From Dechloromonas sp. (lineage in GTDB: Bacteria > Pseudomonadota > Gammaproteobacteria > Burkholderiales > Rhodocyclaceae): a stretch of DNA of 64,000 nt. The position numbers and the translations under genes are program-made. A model generated the notes under the pieces. The model was given only the letters and a program-made list of their open reading frames with translations. It did not search any database and was not told the DNA's origin. The stretch is from assembly GCA_028687035.1 (NCBI GenBank), contig JAQUAX010000005.1, forward strand, positions 164,672 to 228,671. The letters run 5' to 3'. Shown here piece after piece: positions 27,153-37,255 of the stretch (the first letter of the stretch is position 1; the number at the start of each line of letters is the position of its first letter).

Positions 27153-27839
27153 ATGAGCACCGTCAATAATGTCACCAATAATCCCGTGGTCCAGCAGCTG
27201 ATGCAGGGCAGCGGTTCGAGCGCTTCGAGCAGCAATAACGACAGCTCTGTCGACGGCCTTGAGGACCGCTTCCTGACCCTGCTGGTGACCCAGATCCAGA
27301 ACCAGGATCCGCTCAATCCGATGCAAAACGCCGAACTGACCAGCCAGCTGGCGCAGATCAATACCGTCAAGGGTATCGCCGGGCTCAACGCGACAATGGA
27401 GAAGCTGCTGACTTCCTATTCCGATGCGCTGTCGATGCAGTCGGCGGCACTGGTCGGCAAAAATGTCCTGTCGGCCGGCAATAAGCTGTCGCTGACCGAG
27501 GCCGGCGCGATCGGCGGCGTCAATCTGGCCGGGGCTGCGGACCAGGTCACGGTGACCATCACCAGTGCGGCCGGCGCCAAGGTGGCCGAACAGAAGCTCG
27601 GCGCACAGGAGGCCGGCGTCATCGACTTCTATTGGGACGGCAAGGACCTGGACGGCAATGCGGTGGCCGCGGGCGATTACAAGTTCACGGTCAACGCGAC
27701 CCAGGAAGGGAAAAAGGTCGATGCGACAGCGCTGCAGTTTGGCACGGTATCTGCTCTTGTCCGGACAGCAAGCGGCTTCCAGCTCGAAATCCCCGGCATC
27801 GGCCAGGTCGATTTCGGTTCGGTACAGCAGATTTACTGA
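27153..27839 (+). CDS. flgD: Hook assembly scaffold protein FlgD
   Basis: A 228-residue hook cap needed for FlgE polymerisation and then discarded. The conserved N-terminal FLTLLVTQIQNQDPLNPMQNAELTSQLAQI is present, followed by FlgD Ig-like/tudor domains (FYWDGKDLDGNAVAAGDYKF). It lies 10 nt after flgC. Confidence 0.96.
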   Translation: MSTVNNVTNNPVVQQLMQGSGSSASSSNNDSSVDGLEDRFLTLLVTQIQNQDPLNPMQNAELTSQLAQINTVKGIAGLNATMEKLLTSYSDALSMQSAALVGKNVLSAGNKLSLTEAGAIGGVNLAGAADQVTVTITSAAGAKVAEQKLGAQEAGVIDFYWDGKDLDGNAVAAGDYKFTVNATQEGKKVDATALQFGTVSALVRTASGFQLEIPGIGQVDFGSVQQIY

Positions 27840-27860
27840 GATTGAATCAAGGAGCTAGTC

Positions 27861-29159
27861 ATGGCATTCCAACAAGGTCTGAGCGGTCTGAATTCGTCGT
27901 CCAAGGCGCTGGACGTCGCCGGCAACAACATCGCGAACGCGTCGACTGTCGGTTTCAAGTCGTCCTCGTCGCATTTTGCCGACGTCTATGGCGCCTCGCT
28001 GCAGGGCAGCACGGGCTCACAGATCGGCATTGGCAGTACGCTGAGCGCGGTGATGCAGCAATTTACGCAGGGCAACATCACGTCGACCAACAATCCGCTG
28101 GACATCGCGATCAACGGCACCGGTTTCTTTGGTCTGTCGCAGAACGGTTCTACCACCTACTCGCGCAACGGCCAGTTCCATCTCGACAAGGACGGCTACA
28201 TCGTCAATGACCAGGGGCGCAAGCTGCTCGGCGTGCTGGCCAATGCCTCGGGCTCCATTCCCAATTCGCAGCCGGAAGACATGCTGAAGGTCGACTTCGT
28301 CACCGGCCGGCCGAGCCCGACCACCGAGGCCAGCATCACAGCGAACCTCGATTCGCGTCTGACGCCGGCAACCCAGTACAGCGAAACGACTTCCGATACC
28401 AACGCCGACGGCGTTCCCGACACGGTGACCGCGATGGATCCGACCAGCTTCGATCCGTTGGACTCGGATACCTACAACACCTCGACCGCGATGACGGTCT
28501 ACGACTCCCTGGGCAATCCGCATACGCTGGGTTACTACTTCGTGAAATCGGAAATCCCCAACCAGTGGTACATGTTCACGACGCTCGACGGAGCGGTGAA
28601 TGTCGATGGGGCGGGAGACCCGGAATTCACGACAATGAATTTCTCGTCGGCCGGCGTTCTGACCAGTCCGGCGACGATGCCGACGCTGAACTACGATGTC
28701 GCTACCGGTGCCGATCCGATGTCCTTCGACCTCAATGTGTCGAACATCACGCAATTCGGCAGCCCGTTCGCGGTCAACGACCTGACCCAGGACGGTTTCA
28801 CGCCGGGCAACCTGGCCGGCATCAGCGTTTCCAAGGACGGCATCATTCAGGCCCGTTACGACAACGGCCAGACCCGCGACATCGGCCTGGTGGCGCTGTT
28901 CAACTTCCGCAACCCGAACGGCCTGGCGTCGATCGGCAACAACCAATGGACGGAAACCGGCGAATCCGGGCAGCCGACGCCGGGCAATCCGAATACCGGC
29001 ATTTTCGGCGTGCTGCAGGCCTCGGCGATCGAAGAGTCGAACGTCGACCTGACCGCCGAACTGGTCAACCTGATCGTCCATCAGCGTAATTACCAGGCCA
29101 GCGCCCAGTCGATCAAGACGCAGGACCAGATCCTGCAGACCCTGGTCAATATCCGCTGA
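27861..29159 (+). CDS. flgE: Flagellar hook protein FlgE
   Basis: A 432-residue hook subunit. The N-terminal rod/hook motif (GLSGLNSSSKALDVAGNNIANASTVGFKSS), FlgE D2 region and C-terminal ESNVDLTAELVNLIVHQRNYQASAQSIKTQDQIL are all present. AAGGAG precedes the ATG. Confidence 0.97.
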   Translation: MAFQQGLSGLNSSSKALDVAGNNIANASTVGFKSSSSHFADVYGASLQGSTGSQIGIGSTLSAVMQQFTQGNITSTNNPLDIAINGTGFFGLSQNGSTTYSRNGQFHLDKDGYIVNDQGRKLLGVLANASGSIPNSQPEDMLKVDFVTGRPSPTTEASITANLDSRLTPATQYSETTSDTNADGVPDTVTAMDPTSFDPLDSDTYNTSTAMTVYDSLGNPHTLGYYFVKSEIPNQWYMFTTLDGAVNVDGAGDPEFTTMNFSSAGVLTSPATMPTLNYDVATGADPMSFDLNVSNITQFGSPFAVNDLTQDGFTPGNLAGISVSKDGIIQARYDNGQTRDIGLVALFNFRNPNGLASIGNNQWTETGESGQPTPGNPNTGIFGVLQASAIEESNVDLTAELVNLIVHQRNYQASAQSIKTQDQILQTLVNIR

Positions 29160-29184
29160 TTCCCGACGCTTTTAGCCGCACGCC

Positions 29185-29928
29185 ATGGACCGTCTGATCT
29201 ACACCGCAATGACCGGCGCCAAGCATGTCTTCATGCAGCAGGCCGGTACCGCGAACAATCTGGCCAACGCCAGCACGGTCGGCTTCAAGGCGCAGGAGCA
29301 CCGCTTCCGCGCCGTGCCGGTCCAGGGCGGCGGGATGCCGACCCGGGCCTTCGTCGTCGATGCGTCGGTCGGCGACGTGTTCGACGAGGGGCCGCTGATG
29401 TTCACCGGGCGCAACCTCGACGTCGCGGTCCAGGGGCCGGGCTGGCTGGCCGTCCAGTTGCCGGACGGCAGCGAGGCCTACACGCGGGCCGGCAGCCTGG
29501 ACGTCGACGTCACCGGGTTGCTGCAGACCAAGAGCGGCCATACCGTGGTCGGTGACGGCGGGCCGATCAACATCCCGCCCGACAACCGGATCGAGATTGC
29601 TACCGACGGCACCGTCTCGGTCGTACCCAAGTTCGGGACGCCCAACACCGCCAACGCGATCGGCCGGATCAAGCTGGTCAATCCGCCCGAGCGCGATCTG
29701 GTGCGCGGCGCCGACGGTCTGTTCCGGACCCGCGACAACCAGCCGGCAGCAGCCGACGAGCGGGTCAAGGTAGCGCCCGGCACGCTGGAGGGCAGCAACG
29801 TCAATGTCACGGATGCGATGGTCAACCTGATCAGCCTGTCCCGCCAGTTCGAGATGCAGATCAAGCTGCTGCAGACCGCCGACACCAACGCGCAGCGAGC
29901 CGACCAGCTGCTGTCGCTGAACGCCTAG
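29185..29928 (+). CDS. flgF: Flagellar proximal rod protein FlgF
   Basis: A 247-residue rod protein (MDRLIYTAMTGAKHVFMQQAGTANNLANASTVGFK) with the C-terminal SNVNVTDAMVNLISLSRQFEMQIKLLQTAD. Length is normal. It precedes flgG by 9 nt. Confidence 0.96.
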   Translation: MDRLIYTAMTGAKHVFMQQAGTANNLANASTVGFKAQEHRFRAVPVQGGGMPTRAFVVDASVGDVFDEGPLMFTGRNLDVAVQGPGWLAVQLPDGSEAYTRAGSLDVDVTGLLQTKSGHTVVGDGGPINIPPDNRIEIATDGTVSVVPKFGTPNTANAIGRIKLVNPPERDLVRGADGLFRTRDNQPAAADERVKVAPGTLEGSNVNVTDAMVNLISLSRQFEMQIKLLQTADTNAQRADQLLSLNA

Positions 29929-29937
29929 GAGTAAGCC

Positions 29938-30714
29938 ATGATCCGTTCCCTGTGGATCGCCCGCACCGGCCTCGACACCCAGCAGACCCAGCTGGACGTC
30001 ATCGCCAACAACCTCGCCAACGTCAGCACCAACGGCTTCAAGCGCCAGCGTGCGGTATTCCAGGATCTGCTGTACCAGACGATGCGCCAGCCCGGTGCCC
30101 AGTCGTCGCAGCAGACCCAGGTTCCGGCCGGTCTGCAATTGGGGACCGGTGCCCGTCCGGTGTCGACGGCGCACCTCTTCACCCAGGGCAACCTGCAGAA
30201 GACCGACAATTCGCTCGACGTCGCGATCAACGGCGACGGCTTCTTCCAGGTGTTGTTGCCGGACGGCACGACGGCCTACACGCGCGACGGCTCGTTCCAG
30301 AAGGACAACCAGGGGCAGGTCGTGACCGCCGACGGCTATCCGCTGCAACCGGCGATCACCATCCCGGCCGATGCCCGGGCCATCTCGATCGGTACCGACG
30401 GCACGGTCAGCGTGACCCAGGGCAACACGACGACCCAGATCGGCAACCTGCAGGTGGCCACCTTCATCAACCCGGCCGGCCTGCAGAGCATCGGACAGAA
30501 CCTGTTCCTCGAGACGGCGGCCAGCGGTACGCCGACCCCGAATACCCCGGGCAACAACGGTGCCGGCGCGGTCAACCAGGGTTACGTCGAGACTTCCAAC
30601 GTCAATGTCGCCGAGGAACTGGTCACGATGATCCAGACCCAGCGCGCCTACGAGCTCAATTCCAAGGTGGTGTCGACGTCCGACGCGATGCTCGGCCGCC
30701 TGACCCAGCTTTGA
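29938..30714 (+). CDS. flgG: Flagellar distal rod protein FlgG
   Basis: A 258-residue distal rod subunit ([43 protein letters not shown]) ending with the conserved [30 protein letters not shown]. Preceded by an AGGAG Shine-Dalgarno. Confidence 0.97.
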   Translation: MIRSLWIARTGLDTQQTQLDVIANNLANVSTNGFKRQRAVFQDLLYQTMRQPGAQSSQQTQVPAGLQLGTGARPVSTAHLFTQGNLQKTDNSLDVAINGDGFFQVLLPDGTTAYTRDGSFQKDNQGQVVTADGYPLQPAITIPADARAISIGTDGTVSVTQGNTTTQIGNLQVATFINPAGLQSIGQNLFLETAASGTPTPNTPGNNGAGAVNQGYVETSNVNVAEELVTMIQTQRAYELNSKVVSTSDAMLGRLTQL

Positions 30715-30723
30715 GATGACATC

Positions 30724-31383
30724 ATGAAACGCCTTGCCCTGCTCGCCATCGTCGGCTTGACCGCGTGCACGACGGTGCCGCCGACCAATGTCCATCAGCC
30801 GATGAGCGTGCGCCCGTCGCCGCGCCTGGAAACGCACCCGGGCAACGGCGCGATCTATCAGGCGGCTGCCAGCCGGCCGCTGTTCGAGGACCGGCGCGCC
30901 CGTTTCGTCGGCGACACGCTGACCATCAAGATCGCCGAGACGACCAGCGCCTCGACCGAATCCAAAAATAACGTGAAGAAGGCGAACACCCAGACGGCGA
31001 CGCTGAGCGCAGCGACCGGCGTCTTCGGCCAGGTGCTGCCGGGGGCGGCGAACCTCAGCGCCGGCAGCACGACCGACTTCAAGGGCAGCGGCGATGCGGG
31101 CAACAAGAATGCCTTCGAGGGCTCCCTGACCGCGACGGTGATCGACGTGCTGCCCAACGGCAACCTGCTGGTTTCCGGCGAGAAGCAGCTGGCCATCGGC
31201 CACGAGCAGGAATTCGTCCGGGTCTCCGGTGTCGTCAATCCCAGCTTCCTCGATTACACCAACAGCATCGAATCCTCCAAGGTGGCCGATGCCCGGATCG
31301 AATACAAGTCGGCCGGACAGGTCAGCGAAGGCCAGGTCATGGGCTGGCTGGCACGCTTCTTCCTTAACGTGATGCCGTTCTAG
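30724..31383 (+). CDS. flgH: Flagellar L-ring lipoprotein FlgH
   Basis: A 219-residue outer-membrane ring protein. The lipobox VGLTAC puts the lipidated cysteine near residue 15. The middle and C-terminal regions ([64 protein letters not shown]) are characteristic. Confidence 0.97.
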   Translation: MKRLALLAIVGLTACTTVPPTNVHQPMSVRPSPRLETHPGNGAIYQAAASRPLFEDRRARFVGDTLTIKIAETTSASTESKNNVKKANTQTATLSAATGVFGQVLPGAANLSAGSTTDFKGSGDAGNKNAFEGSLTATVIDVLPNGNLLVSGEKQLAIGHEQEFVRVSGVVNPSFLDYTNSIESSKVADARIEYKSAGQVSEGQVMGWLARFFLNVMPF

Positions 31384-31406
31384 GGATATTCACGCGGAGT
31401 GCCATC

Positions 31407-32498
31407 ATGAAACAGCAAAGCGGCAATTGGTTCCGGCGGGCGGCAATCGTCGCCGCCTGCATCCTGCCGCTCGCCGCCCCCCCGGCCTGGGCCGAGCGCA
31501 TCAAGGACCTGGCGTCGATCCAGGGCGTCCGGAACAACCAGCTGATCGGCTACGGCATCGTCGTCGGCCTCGACAACACCGGCGACCAGACGACGCAGAC
31601 CCCGTTCACGAGCCAGGCCATCGGCAACATGCTGTCGCAGATGGGGGTCACGCTGTCGACCGATCCGACCAAGCTGCAACTGAAGAACGTCGCCGCGGTG
31701 ATGATCACCGCCAACCTGCCGCCCTTCGCCCGGCCCGGCCAGGCGATCGACGTCACCGTGTCGTCGATGGGCAATGCGAAAAGCCTGCGCGGCGGCACGC
31801 TGGTGATGACGCCGCTCAAGGGCGCCGACGGCCAGGTGTATGCGATGGCCCAGGGCAACGTGCTGGTCGGCGGTGCCGGCGCCTCCGCCGGCGCGTCGAA
31901 GGTCACGGTCAACCACCTTTCGGCGGGCAGAATCCCCAGCGGGGCGACCGTCGAAAGGGCCGTGCCGACGGCGCTGGGGCAGGGCGGCTTCATCTACTAC
32001 GAACTGGCCCAGACCGACTTCGGTACCGCACAGAACGTTGTCGATGCGATCAACGCCGCCATGGGCCAGGGAACCGCGCAGGCGGTCGATGGCCGCCGCA
32101 TCGCGGTTCGCGCGCCGGAAGATTCGGATTCCCGCGTCGCTTTCCTGGGGCGGATCGACAATATCGACGTCAGGGCGGTGGCCGGAATTGCCCGGGTCAT
32201 CGTCAATCCCCGGACCGGGTCGGTGGTCATGAACCAGAAGGTCACGCTCGATCCCTGCGCGGTCGCTCACGGCAACCTGTCGGTCGTCGTCGATGGCGGG
32301 CAGCCGGCGTTCGGCCAGGGGCCGGACATCCAGGTTAACCAGGCGGCGGGCAGCCTGATCAACGTCAAGGCCGGGGCCAACCTGGCGGATGTGGTCAAGG
32401 CACTGAATGCGCTGGGCGCCAATCCGCTCGACCTGCTGGCGATCCTGCAGGCGATGAAGGCGGCCGGTTCGCTGCGCGCCGAACTCGAAGTCATCTGA
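31407..32498 (+). CDS. flgI: Flagellar P-ring protein FlgI
   Basis: A 363-residue periplasmic ring protein. A signal peptide (cleavage near [12 protein letters not shown]) leads into the canonical [31 protein letters not shown] and [34 protein letters not shown]. Its chaperone FlgA is encoded divergently upstream of flgB. Confidence 0.97.
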   Translation: MKQQSGNWFRRAAIVAACILPLAAPPAWAERIKDLASIQGVRNNQLIGYGIVVGLDNTGDQTTQTPFTSQAIGNMLSQMGVTLSTDPTKLQLKNVAAVMITANLPPFARPGQAIDVTVSSMGNAKSLRGGTLVMTPLKGADGQVYAMAQGNVLVGGAGASAGASKVTVNHLSAGRIPSGATVERAVPTALGQGGFIYYELAQTDFGTAQNVVDAINAAMGQGTAQAVDGRRIAVRAPEDSDSRVAFLGRIDNIDVRAVAGIARVIVNPRTGSVVMNQKVTLDPCAVAHGNLSVVVDGGQPAFGQGPDIQVNQAAGSLINVKAGANLADVVKALNALGANPLDLLAILQAMKAAGSLRAELEVI

Positions 32499-32508
32499 TC
32501 GGCCGGTC

Positions 32509-33474
32509 ATGGCGAACATCCAGAGCACTCCAACGCGCGCCGCCTTCGATGTCAAATCGACGCAGGACCTGCGCAGCCAGTTCCAGAAGAATCCGGAACA
32601 GGGCCTGAAGGCCGCCGCGCAGCAGTTCGAGGCGATGTTCCTGCAGATGGTGCTGAAGAGCATGCGCGATGCGACGCCGCAGGACGGCCTGATGAACAGC
32701 GACCAGTCGCGCTTCTATACCGGCATGCTCGACCAGCAGATGGCGCAGGACATGTCGACGCGCGGCAGCGGCATCGGCTTCGCCCGGTTGATCGAGCAGC
32801 AGCTCGGCCGCAACCTGGTCGCCGGCGATGCCGCCGCGCAGCTCGATGCACCGGCAAAGGCTGCCGGCAACGATTTGCCGCTCGCCGTTTCCGACACCGC
32901 CCACCTGCGCCATGTACCGGTTCCCGGGCAGCTGCCGACTTCGGCCGCCTACGCCGATCGCCTGGCGCCGCGTCCGGCTGCTACCGCCCCGACCGAGGTG
33001 CCGGCGAATTCGCGCGAATTCGTCAATCGCGTCTGGCCGCATGCCGTCGAGGCCTCGCGGTCGACCGGCATTCCACCGCAATTTCTGGTTGCCCATTCGG
33101 CGCTGGAGAGCGGCTGGGGGCGCAGCGAAGTGCGCGGCAGCGACGGGGCGAACAGCCACAACCTGTTCGGGATCAAGGCCGGCCGGAACTGGACGGGGCC
33201 GACCGTCGAGGCGACCACCACCGAATATGTCGACGGCCAGGCCAGGCAGGTCGTCGAGCGTTTCCGTGCCTACGCGTCCTACGAGGAGTCCTTCCGGGAC
33301 TACGCGGCCCTGCTGCGCAGCAACCCGCGTTACAGCGGGGTTATCGGTTCGCAGGATGGTACGGAGTTTGCTCGACATCTGCAGCAGGCAGGCTACGCGA
33401 CCGATCCGGCTTACGCCGACAAGCTGTCCCGGATCATCAACGGCCCGACGCTGCGCCAGGCATTGATCGGCTGA
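32509..33474 (+). CDS. flgJ: FlgJ rod-cap protein with muramidase domain
   Basis: A 321-residue dual-domain FlgJ. The N-terminal rod-cap part (AAQQFEAMFLQMVLKSMRDATPQDGLMNSDQSRFYTGMLDQQM) is followed from about residue 165 by a glucosaminidase-type domain with the catalytic Glu in HSALESGWGRSE and NLFGIKAG. It opens peptidoglycan for rod passage. Confidence 0.96.
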   Translation: MANIQSTPTRAAFDVKSTQDLRSQFQKNPEQGLKAAAQQFEAMFLQMVLKSMRDATPQDGLMNSDQSRFYTGMLDQQMAQDMSTRGSGIGFARLIEQQLGRNLVAGDAAAQLDAPAKAAGNDLPLAVSDTAHLRHVPVPGQLPTSAAYADRLAPRPAATAPTEVPANSREFVNRVWPHAVEASRSTGIPPQFLVAHSALESGWGRSEVRGSDGANSHNLFGIKAGRNWTGPTVEATTTEYVDGQARQVVERFRAYASYEESFRDYAALLRSNPRYSGVIGSQDGTEFARHLQQAGYATDPAYADKLSRIINGPTLRQALIG

Positions 33475-33481
33475 GCCCGGC

Positions 33482-33508
33482 TCAATTTTTCCGGCGCGTT
33501 GCCGTAAT
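33482..33508 (+). promoter_or_regulatory. Candidate sigma-28 (FliA) promoter of flgKL
   Basis: TCAATTTT-N11-GCCGTAAT lies 27 nt before flgK, in the only sizeable gap of the flg run. The -10 CCGTAA core is shared with the fliC promoter. The match is weaker than at fliC or flgM. Confidence 0.52.
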
Positions 33509-33535
33509 CAAGCCAGAACAGGATAAGGAGCGGTT

Positions 33536-35563
33536 ATGTCAACCGGCATGCTTTCGATCGGGATCACCGGCATCCATGCGGCCCAATTGGGTCTGCAGGT
33601 GACCCAGCACAACATCGCGAACGCCAATACGACGGGATACAACCGCCAGTACATCCAGCAGTCGGCCGGCATCCCGATGCAGACCGGAGCGGGCTACGTC
33701 GGCAGCGGTGCGAACGTCGATTCCGTGCGTCGGGCCTACGACCAGTACCTGACCCAGCAGACCTTTGCCGTCCAGAGTCAGGTCTCGGAGTCGGACACCC
33801 TGACTGCCAAGCTCACGCAGATCGATAATTTGCTGGCCGATCCCAGTGCCGGGCTGGCCCCGGCGATCCAGGATTTTTTCACCGGCCTGCAGCAGTTGAC
33901 CGCCAATCCCTCGCTGACTTCCGCACGCCAGTCGATGTTGTCGTCGGCCGAGGTGCTGACCAGCCGCTTCAATTTCCTGGCCGGCCGGATGAGCGACCTG
34001 TCCGGTAGCGTCAATGGCGAGATTGCCAATGAAATGCAGCAGGTCAACCTGTACGCGGCCCAGATCGGACAGGTCAATGAGCAGATCACCAAGGCCCAGG
34101 CGGCCAGCGGCCAGCCGCCCAACGACCTGCTCGACATGCGCGACCAGCTGGTGGCCGAACTGAACAAGCACATCAAGGTCAGCACCGTCGAGGATTCGGT
34201 CGGCAATTTCAACGTCTTCATCGGCAACGGCCAGCAACTGGTGGTCGGCAACCAGGTCAATACACTGGTTCCCGTCAACTCTTCCAGCGATCCGGAGCGC
34301 GTCGTCGTTGCGTTGAAGGGACAGTCGGGGACGCTTCAGGAATTGCCGGAAAGTCTGATCCAGGGCGGTGCTCTCGGCGGTCTGTTGCGCTTCCGCAGCG
34401 AGTCGCTCGATTCGGCGATGGGTTCGCTGGATGCGATCGCGGCGTCGCTCGTGCTGACCTTCAATGCCCAGCATGCGCTCGGCCAGGACATCGACGGCCT
34501 GAATGCCAATTCGCCGGCCGGCAGCGGTTTCGCCGCCGATTTCTTCACGATCGCGGCGCCCACGGTCGTAGCCGACTCGGCCACGGCCGACCCGGTCTCG
34601 GTCAGCCTGCAGGCCTCAGGGGGCCCGGCCTCCGGCAATTTCGCCGTGAATTGGACCGGCAGCGACTATGTCCTGCGGCACGCTGCGGGCGGCGACTACA
34701 CGCTGACCCGGACGTCGGACGGCACCGTGTTCAGCGGCACCACGCTGGCCGAACTCAACACCGCGATCGCCGGTGACGGACTCAGGATCGACGACGAGCC
34801 GACCGTCGATGTGAATTATCAGATCCGGCCGCCCCAGGACATCGCCCTCAATCTCAAGGTCAATTCGGACATCGCGGCCGACACCGCACGCATTGCGATC
34901 GCTGCACCGTCGATCACGACGCTGGGCAGCAACAACAGCGGTTCGCTGACGGTCAGCCAGGGCATCGCCGGGTTCAAGAGCGATGGCAGCCGCTATTCGT
35001 TGCCCGGCGCGGGGGGGGTCACCTTTGCCTACAACGGAACGGCGCTGACCTTTCCGGCCGGTGCCGACGTGACCGCCCATTACGCCGATGGCACGACGGC
35101 CGACGGGGCGAGTGGCACGGTGAACTGGCAGAATGCCGGCGGATCGAAAATCGAGCGGATCACCTACAACGGAATCACGCTCGACTTGTCGGGCAATCCG
35201 GTCAACGGCGACAGCTTCAAGCTGCTGCCGAACGTCAATGGCGTAGCCGACAACCGGAACGGGGTTCGCCTTGCCGCGCTGCAGACCCAGAATACGACCG
35301 ACGGCGGTAAGTCGACGTATCAGACGAGTTATGCCAGCCTGGTCAGCAAGGTGGGATCGGAAACCCGTCAGGCCAAGGTCACCGGCGAGGCCCAGACGGC
35401 GCTGCTCGAACAGAGCGAGGCGGCCCGCTCCGCGGTGTCCGGCGTCAATCTCGACGAGGAAGCGGCCAACCTGATCAAGTATCAGCAGGCCTACCAGGCA
35501 TCGGCCAAGGCATTGCAGATTTCGACGTCACTGTTCGATACCCTGCTCGGCATCATGAATTAA
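33536..35563 (+). CDS. flgK: Hook-filament junction protein FlgK (HAP1), enlarged
   Basis: A 675-residue hook-associated protein, longer than the roughly 550 residues of enteric FlgK. The N-terminus (GITGIHAAQLGLQVTQHNIANANTTGYNRQ) and C-terminus (SGVNLDEEAANLIKYQQAYQASAKALQISTSLFDTLLGIMN) are canonical. The extra length lies between about residues 320 and 570, in beta-rich surface sequence. AAGGAG precedes the ATG. It is followed by flgL. Confidence 0.96.
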   Translation: MSTGMLSIGITGIHAAQLGLQVTQHNIANANTTGYNRQYIQQSAGIPMQTGAGYVGSGANVDSVRRAYDQYLTQQTFAVQSQVSESDTLTAKLTQIDNLLADPSAGLAPAIQDFFTGLQQLTANPSLTSARQSMLSSAEVLTSRFNFLAGRMSDLSGSVNGEIANEMQQVNLYAAQIGQVNEQITKAQAASGQPPNDLLDMRDQLVAELNKHIKVSTVEDSVGNFNVFIGNGQQLVVGNQVNTLVPVNSSSDPERVVVALKGQSGTLQELPESLIQGGALGGLLRFRSESLDSAMGSLDAIAASLVLTFNAQHALGQDIDGLNANSPAGSGFAADFFTIAAPTVVADSATADPVSVSLQASGGPASGNFAVNWTGSDYVLRHAAGGDYTLTRTSDGTVFSGTTLAELNTAIAGDGLRIDDEPTVDVNYQIRPPQDIALNLKVNSDIAADTARIAIAAPSITTLGSNNSGSLTVSQGIAGFKSDGSRYSLPGAGGVTFAYNGTALTFPAGADVTAHYADGTTADGASGTVNWQNAGGSKIERITYNGITLDLSGNPVNGDSFKLLPNVNGVADNRNGVRLAALQTQNTTDGGKSTYQTSYASLVSKVGSETRQAKVTGEAQTALLEQSEAARSAVSGVNLDEEAANLIKYQQAYQASAKALQISTSLFDTLLGIMN

Positions 35564-35576
35564 GGAGAGCGGCATC

Positions 35577-36833
35577 ATGCGCATCAGCACCTCGATGATG
35601 TTCGACACCAACGCCCGCAACCTGACCCGGATGCAGGGCGACCTCTATCGACTGCAGAACCAGATGGCCACCGGCCGGCGCATCCTGACGCCGTCCGACG
35701 ATCCGGTTGCAGCCGCGCAGGCGCTGGTCGTCAGCCAGCAACAATCGATCAACCAGCAGTTCATCGACAATCAGGGCAATGCGGCCAGCCAACTGACCGA
35801 GCTCGAGGACCGTCTGAACGGGGTCACCAATGTCCTGCAGGCGGTCAAGACCCGCGTCGTCGAGGCAGGCAATGGTGCCTACAGCGACAGCGATCGCAAG
35901 GCGATCGCCGCGGACATCCGGGAGCGCTACCAGGAGTTGCTCGGGCTGGCGAATGCTGCCGATTCGATGGGTAATTACGTATTTGCCGGCTTCAGCGCCA
36001 AGACCTTGCCGTTCAGCGTCAGTGGTTCGCCGGGCGAACGGACCGTTTCCTACCAGGGGGACGACGGGCGGCGGCAACTGCAGGTCGATGCCAGCCGGAT
36101 CATGGACGTGTCCGAATCGGGCAGCGACATCTTCATGCGGATTCCACAAGGCAATGGCCGCTTCACGGTGAGCGCCGGTACCTCGACGACGCCCAATAAC
36201 GGTACCGCGGTCGTCGGTGCTTCGTCGACGGTCGGCGCCTATGCCGGCGCGAAGTACGAGCTGGTTTTTGTGGATGCCGACACTTTCCAGGTCAAGGTCG
36301 ACGGCGTACTGCAAGTGGATCCCATGACTTCTGCACCGATCGACTACAGCTATACCAGCGGTGCGGATGTCTTCCTGCCCGATCCGGGGGCGCCGGGCTC
36401 GGCCGATGTCAAACTCTCGCTGAGCGGTACACCGGCCCCGGGTGACAGTTTTACCGTGGAAGCGGCGACGAACCGCGACATTTTCTCGACCCTCGATGAA
36501 ATGATCAGCGCGCTTGAAACCGGTATTTCAGGCAGCGCGACGGCACGGGTCGATTTCCAGAACACGATGAGCCGGGTCAGCCAGCATCTGGACCAGGCGC
36601 TCGACAAGGTGCTTTCCCGCCAGACGTCGATCGGCGCCCGCCGGCTCGAGCTCGATTCGCTGACCAGTGTGGCGACCGATCTCGACCTGCAATACCAGTC
36701 CGATTTGTCGAAGCTCCAGGATATCGACTACGCGGCGGCGATTTCCGAGATGGCGAACCGCCAGATGGTGCTGCAGGCAGCCCAGCTGACCTTCAAGCAG
36801 GTCAGCCAGATGTCCCTGTTCAGCTACCTATGA
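35577..36833 (+). CDS. flgL: Hook-filament junction protein FlgL (HAP3)
   Basis: A 418-residue flagellin-like protein (MRISTSMMFDTNARNLTRMQGDLYRLQNQMATGRRILTPSDDPVAAAQAL) with a flagellin-type C-terminal helix. The middle holds an extra beta-rich segment (residues about 190-290). Its stop overlaps the next ORF by 4 nt (ATGA). Confidence 0.95.
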   Translation: MRISTSMMFDTNARNLTRMQGDLYRLQNQMATGRRILTPSDDPVAAAQALVVSQQQSINQQFIDNQGNAASQLTELEDRLNGVTNVLQAVKTRVVEAGNGAYSDSDRKAIAADIRERYQELLGLANAADSMGNYVFAGFSAKTLPFSVSGSPGERTVSYQGDDGRRQLQVDASRIMDVSESGSDIFMRIPQGNGRFTVSAGTSTTPNNGTAVVGASSTVGAYAGAKYELVFVDADTFQVKVDGVLQVDPMTSAPIDYSYTSGADVFLPDPGAPGSADVKLSLSGTPAPGDSFTVEAATNRDIFSTLDEMISALETGISGSATARVDFQNTMSRVSQHLDQALDKVLSRQTSIGARRLELDSLTSVATDLDLQYQSDLSKLQDIDYAAAISEMANRQMVLQAAQLTFKQVSQMSLFSYL

Positions 36834-37255
36834 TCGCCTGGCGCCGCCTCCTGCCCGGCCTGCTGGCCGTCGCCGGCGCGCTGCCGTTGCCGGCCGCCGC
36901 CTTCTCCTTCCCGCCGCCGGTCGAGACGGCCTTGTTGGCGGCGGCGATCCACGTGATCTACGATCCCCTGGCGCCGAACTGGGAGATCGAGGAGTCGCGG
37001 ATCGCCGAGGATACCTACCGCTTCTCGCTGCGGATGAAGCGCTTTCACACCGGCGGCAGCGGGGAATCACTGCAGGCGCTGAAGCGGCGGGCCAGCCAGT
37101 TGCGCTACGAGCACGGCTACGCCGAGTATCTGATCCTCGAATACAGCGAGGGTATCGATTCGCGGACGCTCGGCACGCAGCGCGTCGCCGAAGGCGTGAT
37201 CCGCCTGGTCCGCCGCCAGGAAGCCGATTCCTTCCGCCTCAACGACGGCTACTGA
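36830..37255 (+). CDS. Small exported protein of unknown function at the end of the flgKL run
   Basis: A 141-residue ORF with a plausible signal peptide (MIAWRRLLPGLLAVAGALPLPAAAFSFPPP) and a mixed alpha/beta remainder (IHVIYDPLAPNWEIEESRIAEDTYRFSLRMKRFHTGG, RASQLRYEHGYAEYLILEYSEGIDS). I do not recognise the family. The ATG overlaps the flgL stop, indicating coupling. The 3' end overlaps the convergent fliR gene by 7 nt. Conservation next to flgL elsewhere would argue for a flagellar role. Confidence 0.7.
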   Translation: MIAWRRLLPGLLAVAGALPLPAAAFSFPPPVETALLAAAIHVIYDPLAPNWEIEESRIAEDTYRFSLRMKRFHTGGSGESLQALKRRASQLRYEHGYAEYLILEYSEGIDSRTLGTQRVAEGVIRLVRRQEADSFRLNDGY

